A stretch of 64,000 bases of DNA, taken from the NCBI RefSeq assembly GCF_021462825.1, contig NZ_JAKEEB010000003.1, positions 1 to 64,000 of the forward strand, given 5' to 3'. This document shows, in pieces, positions 14,662 to 23,530 of this stretch (within the stretch, counting starts at the first letter, position 1; every line of letters begins with the position of its first letter). Made by a program: the position numbers and the translations under genes. This DNA comes from Streptomyces glomeratus (lineage in GTDB: Bacteria; Actinomycetota; Actinomycetes; Streptomycetales; Streptomycetaceae). The notes below the pieces were generated by a model. The model saw nothing but the letters and a program-made list of their open reading frames with translations, had not been told where the DNA came from and made no database searches.

Positions 14662-17600
14662 TCAGAAAAGGCTCAGAAGTCCGGTGACCGGCGAGACGAG
14701 GTCGTGTCCGAACTGCGTCACCTTCGTGGCCACCTTGCCCGCGCCGAGAGCACCGATCCACTTCGACTGGCCGAAGGTGATCAGGCCCAGGGCGGCGCTC
14801 GCCGCGGACTGCTTGAACTCGGAGCTCGTGAATCCGTAGCCGATGCCGGTGAACAGGGCACTGAGCCCGCCGAGTGCGACCGAAGCCTCCCCGAAGGCGC
14901 CCGCCGCGGGTTCGAGCACCGGGAAGGCGAGGCCGGCCAGGCCGAGACCGGCGGCGATGAAGCCGGTGCCGATGCTCAGATCGTTCGTGGCGTTCGCCAG
15001 CCAGCGGGCGTCCTTCTTCCACCAGGGAAGACCGCCCTTGACGGAGTCGTTGTCGGCGGTGTCGGCCGGGTCCTTCCCGCTCGCCTTGGCCTGCCGCGCC
15101 TCCTCGGCCGCCTTGCGGGCCTTCTCCGCGAGCTCGGCCTTTCGCTTGGCAGCGACGATCCTGTTCGCCTCGCTTGCCGCGGCCGCCGCGGTCTGCGCGT
15201 CCTGCTTCGCCTGGATGGCGGAAGCCCGGGCGGCGTTGGCGGAGGCCTGGGCGGCGTTGGCGGAGGCCCTGGCATTCTGGGCGGCGTCCACGGCACGGTT
15301 GGCGGAGTAGTTCGCCGAGCGCGCGGCCGTGCGTGCCTTGGCGGCAGCCTGCTTGGCCTGGTCGGCCGAGGCCTGCGCGCTCTGCGCCGACCTGTCGGCG
15401 GCGTCCGCGTTCGCGTTCGCCTGCTTGGCGCAGTCCTCGGCCTTCTTCTGCGACTGCGTGGCCTTGTCCGCCCAGTCCGACGCCTCCTTGGCCGCGTTGC
15501 GGGCCTTGGCCGCGGCCTCCTGGGCGCGGTTCGCGTTCTCCGCCGCCTTGTTCGCGACCTTCGAGGCGGCGGCGATGGCGCCCTGGACGGCCGCGATGTG
15601 GGCGGCGGAGTCGTAGTCGAGCTGCGCGGTCTTGTACTGCACCGAGGCGATGAAGTTGCGGCGCATCCACGCCGGGCCCTCCATCGCGACCTGGGCGTGG
15701 GCCTTGGTGTACGGGCCCCCCTTGTCGATGAGGGCGGCGGTGGCGACCGCGTCGTCGTCCCGCATCGCCGCCTCGTACCCGGCGCTGAGGAACTGGTGCA
15801 GGGCTTCGGGGGTGCCGGCGTCGAGTGCGTCGTTCGCAGCCTTCTTCACCGTGCTGCCGGGAGTGCCTGCCAGGACGCGGGAGATCATGACCCGGTTGTC
15901 CGCGGCCGCGGCCGCTATGACGCCAGAGCCGAGGAAGGCCGTGCCGGCGTCCGGGTCGTCGTCCTCCAGTGCCCTGGCCGCCGCGTCGGCCACGTCGGGG
16001 GAGGAGACCTGGGCGATGTAGAGGGACGTCTCCAGGTCGTCCTGCCGCTGTGCGAGCCGGCGGTCGGTGTCGATCCAGCGGTGGACGTCGGCGTCGACCC
16101 CGGACAGGGCGAACCGTGCGGCCTCCCGCGACCAGGTCCCGGTGGCGTTCATCACGGCGATGGCCGCCCTGCGCCCGAGCGTGGCGGACAGGCCCAGGTC
16201 GCCGCCCCGAAGTGCCGTCTCGGCCTTCGTGATGAGGTCCACGGTGGCCTGCGCGGCCCGCGCGGCCTGCGTCCGCTTCTCGGCGTACTGCGCCCGCTCC
16301 CCGTCCTCGATCTGCGCGAGCAGGCGGGCCTCCTCCAGCGCCTGCTTCGTGTCCTGGTCGAGGCGCTGCCACTCGGCGTCCCGCGCCTGCTGCTCCACCG
16401 TGACCGCCTTGTCCACGGCGTCGATGGCGGTGTTGGCGGCCTTGGTGGCCTCGTTGGCGAAGGCGGTCGACTTGTTGGCGTAGTCGACCGCCTTGCCCGC
16501 GTACTTGACGGCCCACTCGGCGGCGTCCGCGGACTTGTCCGCGTGGTCGGCGGCGCTGTTCGCGGCGTCGCGTGCGGCGGCGGCCGCCGCCGACGCGGTG
16601 TTGGCCAGAGCCTGGGCGGTGCCGGCGGCGTTGGTGGCGATCTGGGCGTTGGCGCCGGCGATCTGCGCCTGCCGCTTGGCCTCCGCGGCCTCCGCCTCGG
16701 ACGCCCCCGCGGCGGCAGCCGCCGTGGCGGAGGCGGACGCGGCCGCTGCCGCGTTGCGGGCCGCGGACGCGGCGGAGGCGCTGGCCGCCTTGGACTGGTC
16801 GGTGGAGACCTTGGCGGCGTCGGCGGCCTTCGCGGCACTGCGGGCCTTGGCAGCGGCGTTGCGCGCGGCCACGGCGGCGTTCTTGGCGGCGGCCGTCTTG
16901 GTGGCGTCCTTGGACGCGGCGATGGCGGCGTTGTACGCCTGGGCGGCGGCGCTGCCGGCGGTGGCGGCCGCCTGGCTCGCCGCCGTGGCGGCGTAGGCGG
17001 CACGGCGCGAGGCGTCGACGGCGGCGCGGGAAGCGCGGATGGCGACCCGGGCCGAGTCCGCCGCGCCCTGAGCGGCCTGCGCCGCCTTGCGGGCCGCCCG
17101 GCCCGACTTGATCACGTCCTGCTGAGCCGCCTGGGCCTCGGCGGCGGCCTGCTCGGCGGCCTCCTTGGCCTTCCCCGCGGCCTCCGTGGCGCGAGCGGCG
17201 GCCTCCTGGGCCTCCTTCGTCTTCGCGTCGGCCTTCCTGCCCTCGCGCTCGACGACCGCGACGAGTTCGTCGATGGTCGCGGACTCCTGGTCACGGGCGC
17301 GGGCGATGTGCTGGCCGGTCTCGAGGAACCACTCGACGTCCTCGGCGCTGCCGGACAGCGCCCGGGTGGCGTACTTCTGCACCTCCGGGCCCGCGTTGAC
17401 GGTGAGCTTGGTGGCCTCGAAGCGCATGTCCTCCTGGCGCGCCGTGTACTGGCCGTCGAGGAGGTACTGCTCCAGGGCTTCCCGGGTGCCCGTGCTCAGC
17501 GCCGTGTTGCCGTCCCGGTTCACGGCCTTGCCGCCCGTGGCCATCACCGTGGTGGCGGCGACGCGCAGGTCCTCCAGGATCGCGCTGTGGAAGCCCCCGT

Positions 17601-18006
17601 CGAGGAAGGCGATGATGTCGGCGTCGCCGCCGCCCAGGGCCGCGGCGGCCTCCCGCCGGACACCCGTACCGCCTCCCGCCAGGGAGGTGACGATGGCGAC
17701 GCGGTTGTCCTCTGCCGTGGCCTTGGGAAGGTCCACCGTCAGGAAGGTCCGGATGTCGGTGTCGGAGCCGCTGAGCGCCGCTTCCGCGGCGGCGCGGACG
17801 GCGGGGCCGCCCAGCAGCCAGGCCTGGACGGCCTTCGCCCGGTCGGTGTCGGGCAGGTTGAGCGGGTCGCCCTCGTCACCGTCGGACGCAGGGGTGTCGG
17901 CCCAGGCCGCCACGGGGTTGAGGACGAGGCTCGAGGCCGCGGCGACGGCAGTGGTGGCCGCGAGGGCGCCGAGCACACGCCGCCGGCTCCAGTAGGTGGT
18001 GTCCAA
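14662..18006 (-). CDS. Tat-exported alanine-rich ALF-repeat coiled-coil protein
   Basis: 1114 residues from TTG at 18006, which has AAGGA five nt upstream (18016-18012) and starts directly before a Tat motif SRRRVLGALAATTAV; cleavage is likely after AAWA (36). Eight ALF-type repeats of about 46 residues occur in two sets of four (about 55-250 and 610-800), each with patterns like ALSGSDTDIRTFL and AEDNRVAI. Between and after them lie long Ala/Lys/Glu coiled coils (about 250-590 and 805-985). The last 122 residues contain Gly-rich hydrophobic segments (TGFIAAGLGLAGLAF, GGLSALFTGIGYGF). ALF-repeat proteins are common in actinomycetes, but their role is unknown; some resemble delivery parts of polymorphic toxins. 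Longer upstream starts would hide the Tat signal. Confidence 0.85.
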   Translation of the reverse strand: MDTTYWSRRRVLGALAATTAVAAASSLVLNPVAAWADTPASDGDEGDPLNLPDTDRAKAVQAWLLGGPAVRAAAEAALSGSDTDIRTFLTVDLPKATAEDNRVAIVTSLAGGGTGVRREAAAALGGGDADIIAFLDGGFHSAILEDLRVAATTVMATGGKAVNRDGNTALSTGTREALEQYLLDGQYTARQEDMRFEATKLTVNAGPEVQKYATRALSGSAEDVEWFLETGQHIARARDQESATIDELVAVVEREGRKADAKTKEAQEAAARATEAAGKAKEAAEQAAAEAQAAQQDVIKSGRAARKAAQAAQGAADSARVAIRASRAAVDASRRAAYAATAASQAAATAGSAAAQAYNAAIAASKDATKTAAAKNAAVAARNAAAKARSAAKAADAAKVSTDQSKAASASAASAARNAAAAASASATAAAAAGASEAEAAEAKRQAQIAGANAQIATNAAGTAQALANTASAAAAAARDAANSAADHADKSADAAEWAVKYAGKAVDYANKSTAFANEATKAANTAIDAVDKAVTVEQQARDAEWQRLDQDTKQALEEARLLAQIEDGERAQYAEKRTQAARAAQATVDLITKAETALRGGDLGLSATLGRRAAIAVMNATGTWSREAARFALSGVDADVHRWIDTDRRLAQRQDDLETSLYIAQVSSPDVADAAARALEDDDPDAGTAFLGSGVIAAAAADNRVMISRVLAGTPGSTVKKAANDALDAGTPEALHQFLSAGYEAAMRDDDAVATAALIDKGGPYTKAHAQVAMEGPAWMRRNFIASVQYKTAQLDYDSAAHIAAVQGAIAAASKVANKAAENANRAQEAAAKARNAAKEASDWADKATQSQKKAEDCAKQANANADAADRSAQSAQASADQAKQAAAKARTAARSANYSANRAVDAAQNARASANAAQASANAARASAIQAKQDAQTAAAAASEANRIVAAKRKAELAEKARKAAEEARQAKASGKDPADTADNDSVKGGLPWWKKDARWLANATNDLSIGTGFIAAGLGLAGLAFPVLEPAAGAFGEASVALGGLSALFTGIGYGFTSSEFKQSAASAALGLITFGQSKWIGALGAGKVATKVTQFGHDLVSPVTGLLSLF

Positions 18007-18511
18007 AGTGGTCCTTCGATTGGGTGCCCGACGGCTGCGCGCATGTGCGACGGCAAGCCGCCAGGCAGACTCGTGGTCCGCCGTGCACATGTCCCTTTGG
18101 GGATGCGGCAGTTCGGCCCGTGCCAGGGACACGACAAACGCACAGAGATGTTACGCAAGTGAAGAGATTGTTGACCACTCGTTTGGTTCTGGTGGACGAA
18201 TGAGAAAGAACACGTCTGCTGCTGCCATGATTTGACTGATTGTCACCTGTTTATCGAGTGGCGTGGAACGTGAACACGGGGTAAGCGGCGACGGGTTCGC
18301 CGACGCCGCCCCCGCCGGGCGGAGGGCCGGGGGAGTACGGGCCGCCTCGCCCGCCGGCGCCCGGAACCCGATCGCGGTCCGATCGCCGAGGGCCGCTTGG
18401 CCTGCATCCCTCGGCGATCCCGTCCTCCTGCCGGACCGATGCGCGCCGCCGGTCCCTCTTCGCGTAGATTTCGAGGGGCAGGTGAACCGATCCGAGGGGA
18501 CGGCAGGCAAG
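18007..18511. promoter_or_regulatory. Divergent region between the ALF-repeat gene and proB, with a strong hairpin
   Basis: 505 nt without a gene I can support. The part nearest the ALF gene (18140-18260) is AT-richer and should hold its promoter; I see TTGACC at 18171 and TTGACT at 18232 on the plus strand but no matching -10. A perfect 12-bp stem, GATCGCCGAGGG (18381-18392) with CCCTCGGCGATC (18408-18419), stands about 90 nt before proB and may be a terminator or a leader structure. Confidence 0.45.
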
Positions 18512-19639
18512 GTGGCAGGGGCAAGGCAGGCCGTGAGCGAGGCCCACAGGATCGTCGTCAAGGTGGGTTCGTCCTCGCTGACCACGGCCGCGGGCGGGCT
18601 CGACGCCGACCGCGTCGACGCCCTCGTCGACGTCCTCGCCAAACACCGCAGCGGGGGAGAGAAGGAGATCGTCCTCGTCTCCTCCGGCGCCATCGCCGCC
18701 GGTCTGGCCCCCCTCGGTCTGCGCCGCCGCCCCCGGGACCTGGCCCGGCAGCAGGCCGCCGCCAGCGTTGGCCAGGGCCTGCTGGTGGCCCGCTACACGG
18801 CGTCCTGCGCCCGCCACGGCATCCGCGTCGGCCAGGTGCTGCTCACCTCCGACGACACCAGCCGCCGCGTCCACCACCGCAATGCCTCCCGCACCCTCGA
18901 CAAGCTCCTCGCGATGGGTGCGCTGCCGGTCGTCAACGAGAACGACACGGTCGCCACGGACGAGATCCGCTTCGGCGACAACGACCGGCTCGCCGCGCTG
19001 GTCGCCCACCTCGTCCGTGCCGACCTGCTGGTCCTGCTCTCGGACGTGGACGGCGTCTACGACGGGGACCCGAGCAAGCCCGGCACCTCTCGCATAGCGG
19101 AGGTGCGAGGGCCGCAGGACCTCGCGCACGTGGAGATCGGCAGCGCCGGCAAGGCGGGCGTCGGCACCGGCGGCATGGTCACCAAGGTCGAGGCGGCCCG
19201 GATCGCGGCGGCGGCCGGCATCCCCGTGGTGCTCACCTCCGCCGTGCACGCCGCCGACGCCCTCGCGGGCCGTGACACCGGCACGTACTTCCACCCCACC
19301 GGCAGGCGCTCCGCCGACCGGCTGCTGTGGCTCCAGCACGCCTCCACCCCGCAGGGCGCGCTCACGCTCGACGACGGTGCCGTCCGCGCGGTCGTCGAAC
19401 GCCGCAAGTCGCTGCTGCCCGCCGGCATCGCGGCGGTCGAGGGCGAGTTCTCCGCCGGCGACCCCGTGGAACTGCGCGACGGCCAGGGCCGGGCGGTCGC
19501 TCGCGGGCTCGTGAACTTCGACGCCAAGGAGCTCCCCCGGCTGCTCGGCCGCTCGACCAGGGAACTGGCGCGCGAACTGGGCCCCGCCTACGAACGCGAG
19601 GTCGTCCACCGGGACGACCTGGTCGTCCTGCACCCGTAA
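18512..19639 (+). CDS. proB: Glutamate 5-kinase
   Basis: 375 residues. The amino-acid kinase domain starts HRIVVKVGSSSLT, with VSSGAIAAG, NENDTVATDE and DVDGVYDGDP; a C-terminal PUA domain (GEFSAGDPVELRDGQG) follows. It phosphorylates glutamate in the first step of proline synthesis and is normally feedback-inhibited by proline. Among several in-frame starts, GTG at 18512 (VAGARQAV) was chosen for length agreement with the family; GTG at 18482 or 18533 remain possible. proA lies two genes downstream, separated by a conserved small gene. Confidence 0.95.
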   Translation: MAGARQAVSEAHRIVVKVGSSSLTTAAGGLDADRVDALVDVLAKHRSGGEKEIVLVSSGAIAAGLAPLGLRRRPRDLARQQAAASVGQGLLVARYTASCARHGIRVGQVLLTSDDTSRRVHHRNASRTLDKLLAMGALPVVNENDTVATDEIRFGDNDRLAALVAHLVRADLLVLLSDVDGVYDGDPSKPGTSRIAEVRGPQDLAHVEIGSAGKAGVGTGGMVTKVEAARIAAAAGIPVVLTSAVHAADALAGRDTGTYFHPTGRRSADRLLWLQHASTPQGALTLDDGAVRAVVERRKSLLPAGIAAVEGEFSAGDPVELRDGQGRAVARGLVNFDAKELPRLLGRSTRELARELGPAYEREVVHRDDLVVLHP

Positions 19640-19770
19640 CGGCCCGAAAGGGCCGCCTCGCGGGCCCGTCCGGTGGGGGACGTTCCGTAAAACCGCCCCG
19701 CGGACCCCTGCGGCCTGCTCAACTTTGTCTCGGGCACCCATACCGCACGAGCACCGCAAAGGAGGCCGCC

Positions 19771-20256
19771 GTGAGACGAGTGCGCCCTGGGGCCGCGACG
19801 CCCCGCGGCCGTGGCACCTCCGGCACCGCTCGCGGCGGCACCCCCCGTGCGGTGGGCGAGGAGCGCGGACTGACCAGTGTCGCGGCCGGTGACGCCTACG
19901 CCGGGCCCGGCGACGTCCCCCGCCTGTGGCACGTCACGCTCAGCGTCTCCGGCGACGAGGCACCGCTGACGGAGGTGCGGCGCGCCCTCGAACAACTCGC
20001 CCACGACCATCCCTTCCTGCTGACCAGCCGCTACGCAGGCGACCACGCGGAGATCCGCTACTGGGAGGAGGCCCGCGACCTGCACGACGCCGCCGCGGTC
20101 GCGCTGCGTCTGTGGGGCGAGCACCGCCGGACCGCGGGACTCCCGCCCTGGGAGATCGTCGGCCTGGAGGTCATCGACCGCGACACCTATCACCAGCGGG
20201 TCGCCGAGGGGAGCGGGCCGCCGCGGGCGACACCTGTCGGAGTTCACCCGTTTTGA
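19771..20256 (+). CDS. Conserved protein between proB and proA, function unknown
   Basis: 161 residues. The first ~40 are basic and disordered (Arg/Gly/Thr-rich). The remainder is a compact alpha/beta domain with RLWHVTLSVSGDEAP, HPFLLTSRYAGDHAEIRYWE and a helix with LRLWGEHRRT. No catalytic motif or export signal is visible. GTG at 19771 has AAAGGAGG at 19758-19765. Its conserved place between the two proline genes in Streptomyces suggests a linked, perhaps regulatory, role, but nothing in the sequence shows one. Confidence 0.8.
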   Translation: MRRVRPGAATPRGRGTSGTARGGTPRAVGEERGLTSVAAGDAYAGPGDVPRLWHVTLSVSGDEAPLTEVRRALEQLAHDHPFLLTSRYAGDHAEIRYWEEARDLHDAAAVALRLWGEHRRTAGLPPWEIVGLEVIDRDTYHQRVAEGSGPPRATPVGVHPF

Positions 20257-20316
20257 ACCGTCTCGGGGTGTGGGACGTACCTCGGCCCCCCGAGCCCGGC
20301 GCACTACCCTTCCTCC

Positions 20317-21603
20317 ATGACCACGCTCTCGCCGTACGACTCCATGTCCCCGGTCGCCCAGGCCGCCTACCGCGCGCAGGCCGCCGCCGCCGACCTCGCG
20401 CCGCTGCCCCGGGCCGAGAAGGACGACGCGCTGCTCGCCATCGCGGACGCGCTGGAGGTCCGCACGAGCGAGATCGTCGAGGCCAACGCCAGGGACATCG
20501 CCAAGGCCCGCGAGGCCGGCACCAGCGAGGCGATCATCGACCGGCTCACCCTCACGCCCGAGCGGATCCGCGCCATCGCCTCCGACGTACGGGACGTCGC
20601 CGCCCTGCCCGACCCGGTCGGCGAGGTCGTCCGCGGCTCCACCCTCCCCAACGGCATCGATCTGCGCCAGGTCAGGGTCCCGCTCGGCGTCGTCGGCATC
20701 ATCTACGAGGCGCGGCCGAACGTGACGGTCGACGCCGCCGCCCTGTGTCTGAAGTCCGGAAACGCGGTACTGCTGCGCGGCTCGTCCTCCGCGTACGAGT
20801 CGAACACCGCCCTCGTACGGGTGCTGCGCGACGCGGTGGGCGGCGCCGGGCTGCCGGCCGACGCCGTCCAGCTGGTGCCCGGTGAGAGCCGTGAGTCGGT
20901 GCGCGAGCTGATGCGGGCCCGGGGGCTGGTCGACGTGCTCATCCCGCGCGGCGGCGCCTCCCTGATCCGCACGGTGGTGGAGGAGTCCACGGTCCCGGTG
21001 ATCGAGACCGGCACCGGCAACTGCCACGTCTACGTCGACGCCCAGGCCGACATCGACATGGCGATCGACATCCTCATCAACTCCAAGGCCCAGCGCGTGA
21101 GTGTCTGCAACGCCGCCGAGACGCTCCTCGTCCACCAGGACATCGCCCCCGACTTCCTGCCGCGCGCCCTGGACGCGCTCGCGGAGGCCGGGGTCACGGT
21201 CCACGCCGACGAGCGGGTGATGGCCTACGCCAAGGACTCCCGTGCGACGGTGGTGGAGGCCACGCCGGAGGACTGGGACACCGAGTACCTCTCGTACGAC
21301 ATCGCGGCGGCGGTCGTGGACTCCCTGGACAAGGCCGTGCAGCACATCCGGCTGTGGAGCTCCGGTCACACCGAGGCGATCGTCACCACCTCGCAGCAGG
21401 CCGCCCGCCGATTCACCCGACTGGTCGACTCGACCACGGTCGCCGTGAACGCCTCGACGCGGTTCACCGACGGCGGGCAGTTCGGCTTCGGCGCGGAGAT
21501 CGGGATCTCCACGCAGAAGCTGCACGCCAGGGGTCCCATGGGCCTGCCGGAGCTGACCAGCACCAAGTACATCGTCACCGGCGACGGGCACGTACGGCGC
21601 TGA
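20317..21603 (+). CDS. proA: Gamma-glutamyl phosphate reductase
   Basis: 428 residues with an aldehyde-dehydrogenase fold. [20 protein letters not shown] forms the nucleotide-binding region, the active-site Cys lies in [10 protein letters not shown] (about 266), and the C-terminal [13 protein letters not shown] motif is intact. It reduces gamma-glutamyl phosphate with NADPH to glutamate semialdehyde, the step after ProB. TACCCT (20305-20310) stands six nt before the ATG, and no ribosome site is visible, so a leaderless mRNA is likely. Confidence 0.97.
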   Translation: MTTLSPYDSMSPVAQAAYRAQAAAADLAPLPRAEKDDALLAIADALEVRTSEIVEANARDIAKAREAGTSEAIIDRLTLTPERIRAIASDVRDVAALPDPVGEVVRGSTLPNGIDLRQVRVPLGVVGIIYEARPNVTVDAAALCLKSGNAVLLRGSSSAYESNTALVRVLRDAVGGAGLPADAVQLVPGESRESVRELMRARGLVDVLIPRGGASLIRTVVEESTVPVIETGTGNCHVYVDAQADIDMAIDILINSKAQRVSVCNAAETLLVHQDIAPDFLPRALDALAEAGVTVHADERVMAYAKDSRATVVEATPEDWDTEYLSYDIAAAVVDSLDKAVQHIRLWSSGHTEAIVTTSQQAARRFTRLVDSTTVAVNASTRFTDGGQFGFGAEIGISTQKLHARGPMGLPELTSTKYIVTGDGHVRR

Positions 21604-21723
21604 GCGAGCGCTCAGGGGGGTCCGTCGGTCGCCCCTGGCAACCATCTGTGAAACCCGTCTCGCCAGGCGGATGAATTTCCTTACCGTCTGCCCAAATTGA
21701 CCCCCCAGGTCTACTCTGGAGCC

Positions 21724-22335
21724 GTGCCGGAGGACGTGGGGGGCACGCCGTTCGCTGACGGCCGGGAGCCCGACGACGACCGCGACCGCGGAGGCAGGGA
21801 CGAAGAGTTCGCCTCCGTGGTCTTCGACGAGGCCTTCGTACGGGCGGCCGCCTTCCATGAACCGACGGCCGTGGAGAGACTCCTCGCCGCGGCGCAGGCC
21901 CGCGCGGAGGCCCAGGAGGCCGAGGCCCGCCGGGCACACCGCCGCCGCGCACACGGTGACGACGATCTCTACGAGGACGGCTTCGGCCTGGGCGAGGACG
22001 GCCCGTTCGGCCACCACCGGGATCTTGACGACCTGGACGACACGGACGTCCTGGAGGGTCACTACGGCACCTCGGGCGCCTGGGGCAGGCCCTACCGCAA
22101 GGGTGCCCGCTGGCACCGTCCGGTCGCCTGGATGCTCGCCCTCGTGATGGGCATAGGCATGGTCGCGCTGGCCTTCGCCGCGGTCTACCGGGGCGGATCC
22201 CCGGGCCGCCAGGAAATCCCGCCACCCGCCACCACGGGGCTGGAGCAGGGCCAGGAGGCCGGCGTCGGCACGGCCCCCTCGGTCTCGGCGGACTCCTCCC
22301 CTCCGGTGTTCTCGGCCGTACCGCGGACCCGCTGA
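21724..22335 (+). CDS. Single-pass membrane protein with VVFDE-FVRAA motif (paralogue 1)
   Basis: 203 residues. An acidic N-terminal cytoplasmic part contains FASVVFDEAFVRAAAFHEP (about 29-47), then an Asp/Glu-rich stretch and a single membrane helix (about 139-160, AWMLALVMGIGMVALAFAAV), then a Pro/Ser-rich outside tail. GTG at 21724 has TACTCT six nt upstream, a leaderless pattern. The next gene encodes a larger protein with the same motif and the same TACTCT spacing. From memory, the S. coelicolor counterparts lie in the wall-polymer/spore-wall gene region, so a role in envelope assembly is possible; the motif itself has no known function to me. Confidence 0.75.
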   Translation: MPEDVGGTPFADGREPDDDRDRGGRDEEFASVVFDEAFVRAAAFHEPTAVERLLAAAQARAEAQEAEARRAHRRRAHGDDDLYEDGFGLGEDGPFGHHRDLDDLDDTDVLEGHYGTSGAWGRPYRKGARWHRPVAWMLALVMGIGMVALAFAAVYRGGSPGRQEIPPPATTGLEQGQEAGVGTAPSVSADSSPPVFSAVPRTR

Positions 22336-22457
22336 GCCCCTGCCGGCGAGCGGGCCCGGGCCCTCTCGGAATCCGTTCGCATACTTGGTGAGAACCTGTC
22401 AGAAGTTGTCGTGTACCAGGGCGTTTACCGGGGCTCCGGGAGACCTACTCTGAAGGT

Positions 22458-23525
22458 ATGGGCGGGCCTGGAGACCCACCTGAGGGGACGCCCGAGGGTG
22501 CTCCCGGCGGTGGCGAGGACGAGTACCGATCCGTCGTGTTCGACGAGTCGTTCGTCCGGGCTGCCCGCCTCCAGGAGTACTCCGCACAGGAGCGGATGGC
22601 CGACCACGCCCCGGCCGTACGCCGCCGTCCGGCCCTGCACCGCGGACCGTCCCGGCAGGCGCTGATCCTGGTCCTGCTGATAGCGCTCGCCTTCGGCACC
22701 GCCGTCTACATGGGTGTGCGCCACCCCTACCCGACCCCCAAGGCCCGGCTCGCCGAGCCGGTGCACATGACGGTGATACCGCTCGCCCCCCGGTCCGCCG
22801 TGCCCGGCTCCACGGACCCCGAGGCCCTGTACGCGCACAGCCCCGCCGCGCAGTTCCGCATCGGTGCCCTCGGCTTCACCCTTCCCGCCACCCGGCGCAC
22901 CACCCACTTCTCCGAGAGCCAGGTCGTCGCCGCCGTCACCATCGCGAAGGACTATCTCGTCGCCTCCACGCTCGACCAGGGCGTCCTCACCGGCGGCGGC
23001 GTGCGGGCGGTACGCCTTCTGGTCGCCCCGCAGCAGCTCGATCAGTTCGACCAGAGCTTCTACCACCCGGCCGCGGACGGGCGGCACTCGCCCACCGGCT
23101 GGCTGATCCGGTTCGACCCGTCACAGGTGCAGCTGGCCGACCGGCAGATCCGCGTCGAGGGCACCCTTCAGGCCGTGGAGTCCACCTCCGGCGCGCTGGA
23201 GGTCACCGCCGACCACACCCTGGTCTACGCGCTGAAACCGGCCGGTGCCGACGCGAGGGCGAAGGCCTCGCTGTTCACCGTGCGGCGCGAGCTGACCTTC
23301 CGCTTCGACCGTGACGACCTGCGGATGCACCAGGCCGAGCTGGTCGCCTCCTATGTCCAGGCGGGCCCGCTGTCCTGCCCGGACGACACCGCGGACCACC
23401 TCCGTCCGCTGCTCGCGGGGCAGACCGCCAAGGCGGGCGGACCGGCCGGTACGGATCCGTACGCGACGGACAACGCCACGGCCCTGTGCGGCACCCTGTC
23501 GTCGAGCGCGGAACCGGGGGTCTGA
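22458..23525 (+). CDS. Membrane protein with VVFDE-FVRAA motif and extracellular domain (paralogue 2)
   Basis: 355 residues. The N-terminal part repeats the motif of the upstream gene (YRSVVFDESFVRAARLQE, about 23-40), followed by a membrane helix (about 69-90) and a large outside domain (about 95-340) with helices and strands such as LVASTLDQGVLTGGGVRAVRLL and two Cys near the C-terminus that may pair. ATG at 22458 has TACTCT (22446-22451) six nt upstream and TTTACC sixteen nt before that, a plausible promoter for a leaderless transcript. It may form a complex with paralogue 1 at the cell envelope. Confidence 0.78.
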   Translation: MGGPGDPPEGTPEGAPGGGEDEYRSVVFDESFVRAARLQEYSAQERMADHAPAVRRRPALHRGPSRQALILVLLIALAFGTAVYMGVRHPYPTPKARLAEPVHMTVIPLAPRSAVPGSTDPEALYAHSPAAQFRIGALGFTLPATRRTTHFSESQVVAAVTIAKDYLVASTLDQGVLTGGGVRAVRLLVAPQQLDQFDQSFYHPAADGRHSPTGWLIRFDPSQVQLADRQIRVEGTLQAVESTSGALEVTADHTLVYALKPAGADARAKASLFTVRRELTFRFDRDDLRMHQAELVASYVQAGPLSCPDDTADHLRPLLAGQTAKAGGPAGTDPYATDNATALCGTLSSSAEPGV

Positions 23526-23530
23526 CCGTC

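Noticed and set aside
14704..18162. 1152-codon plus-strand open frame antisense to the ALF-repeat gene
   Set aside because: It mirrors the GC-biased codons of the alanine-rich gene, has no ribosome site or recognisable domain, and its composition (Gly/Arg/Val-rich) is typical of a shadow frame.
18007..18511. Riboswitch upstream of proB
   Set aside because: One hairpin only; I see no known proline- or other riboswitch consensus.
18263..18511. Longer proB start at 18263 giving 458 residues
   Set aside because: The extra 83 residues lack similarity to the kinase family; a start at 18512 gives the normal length.
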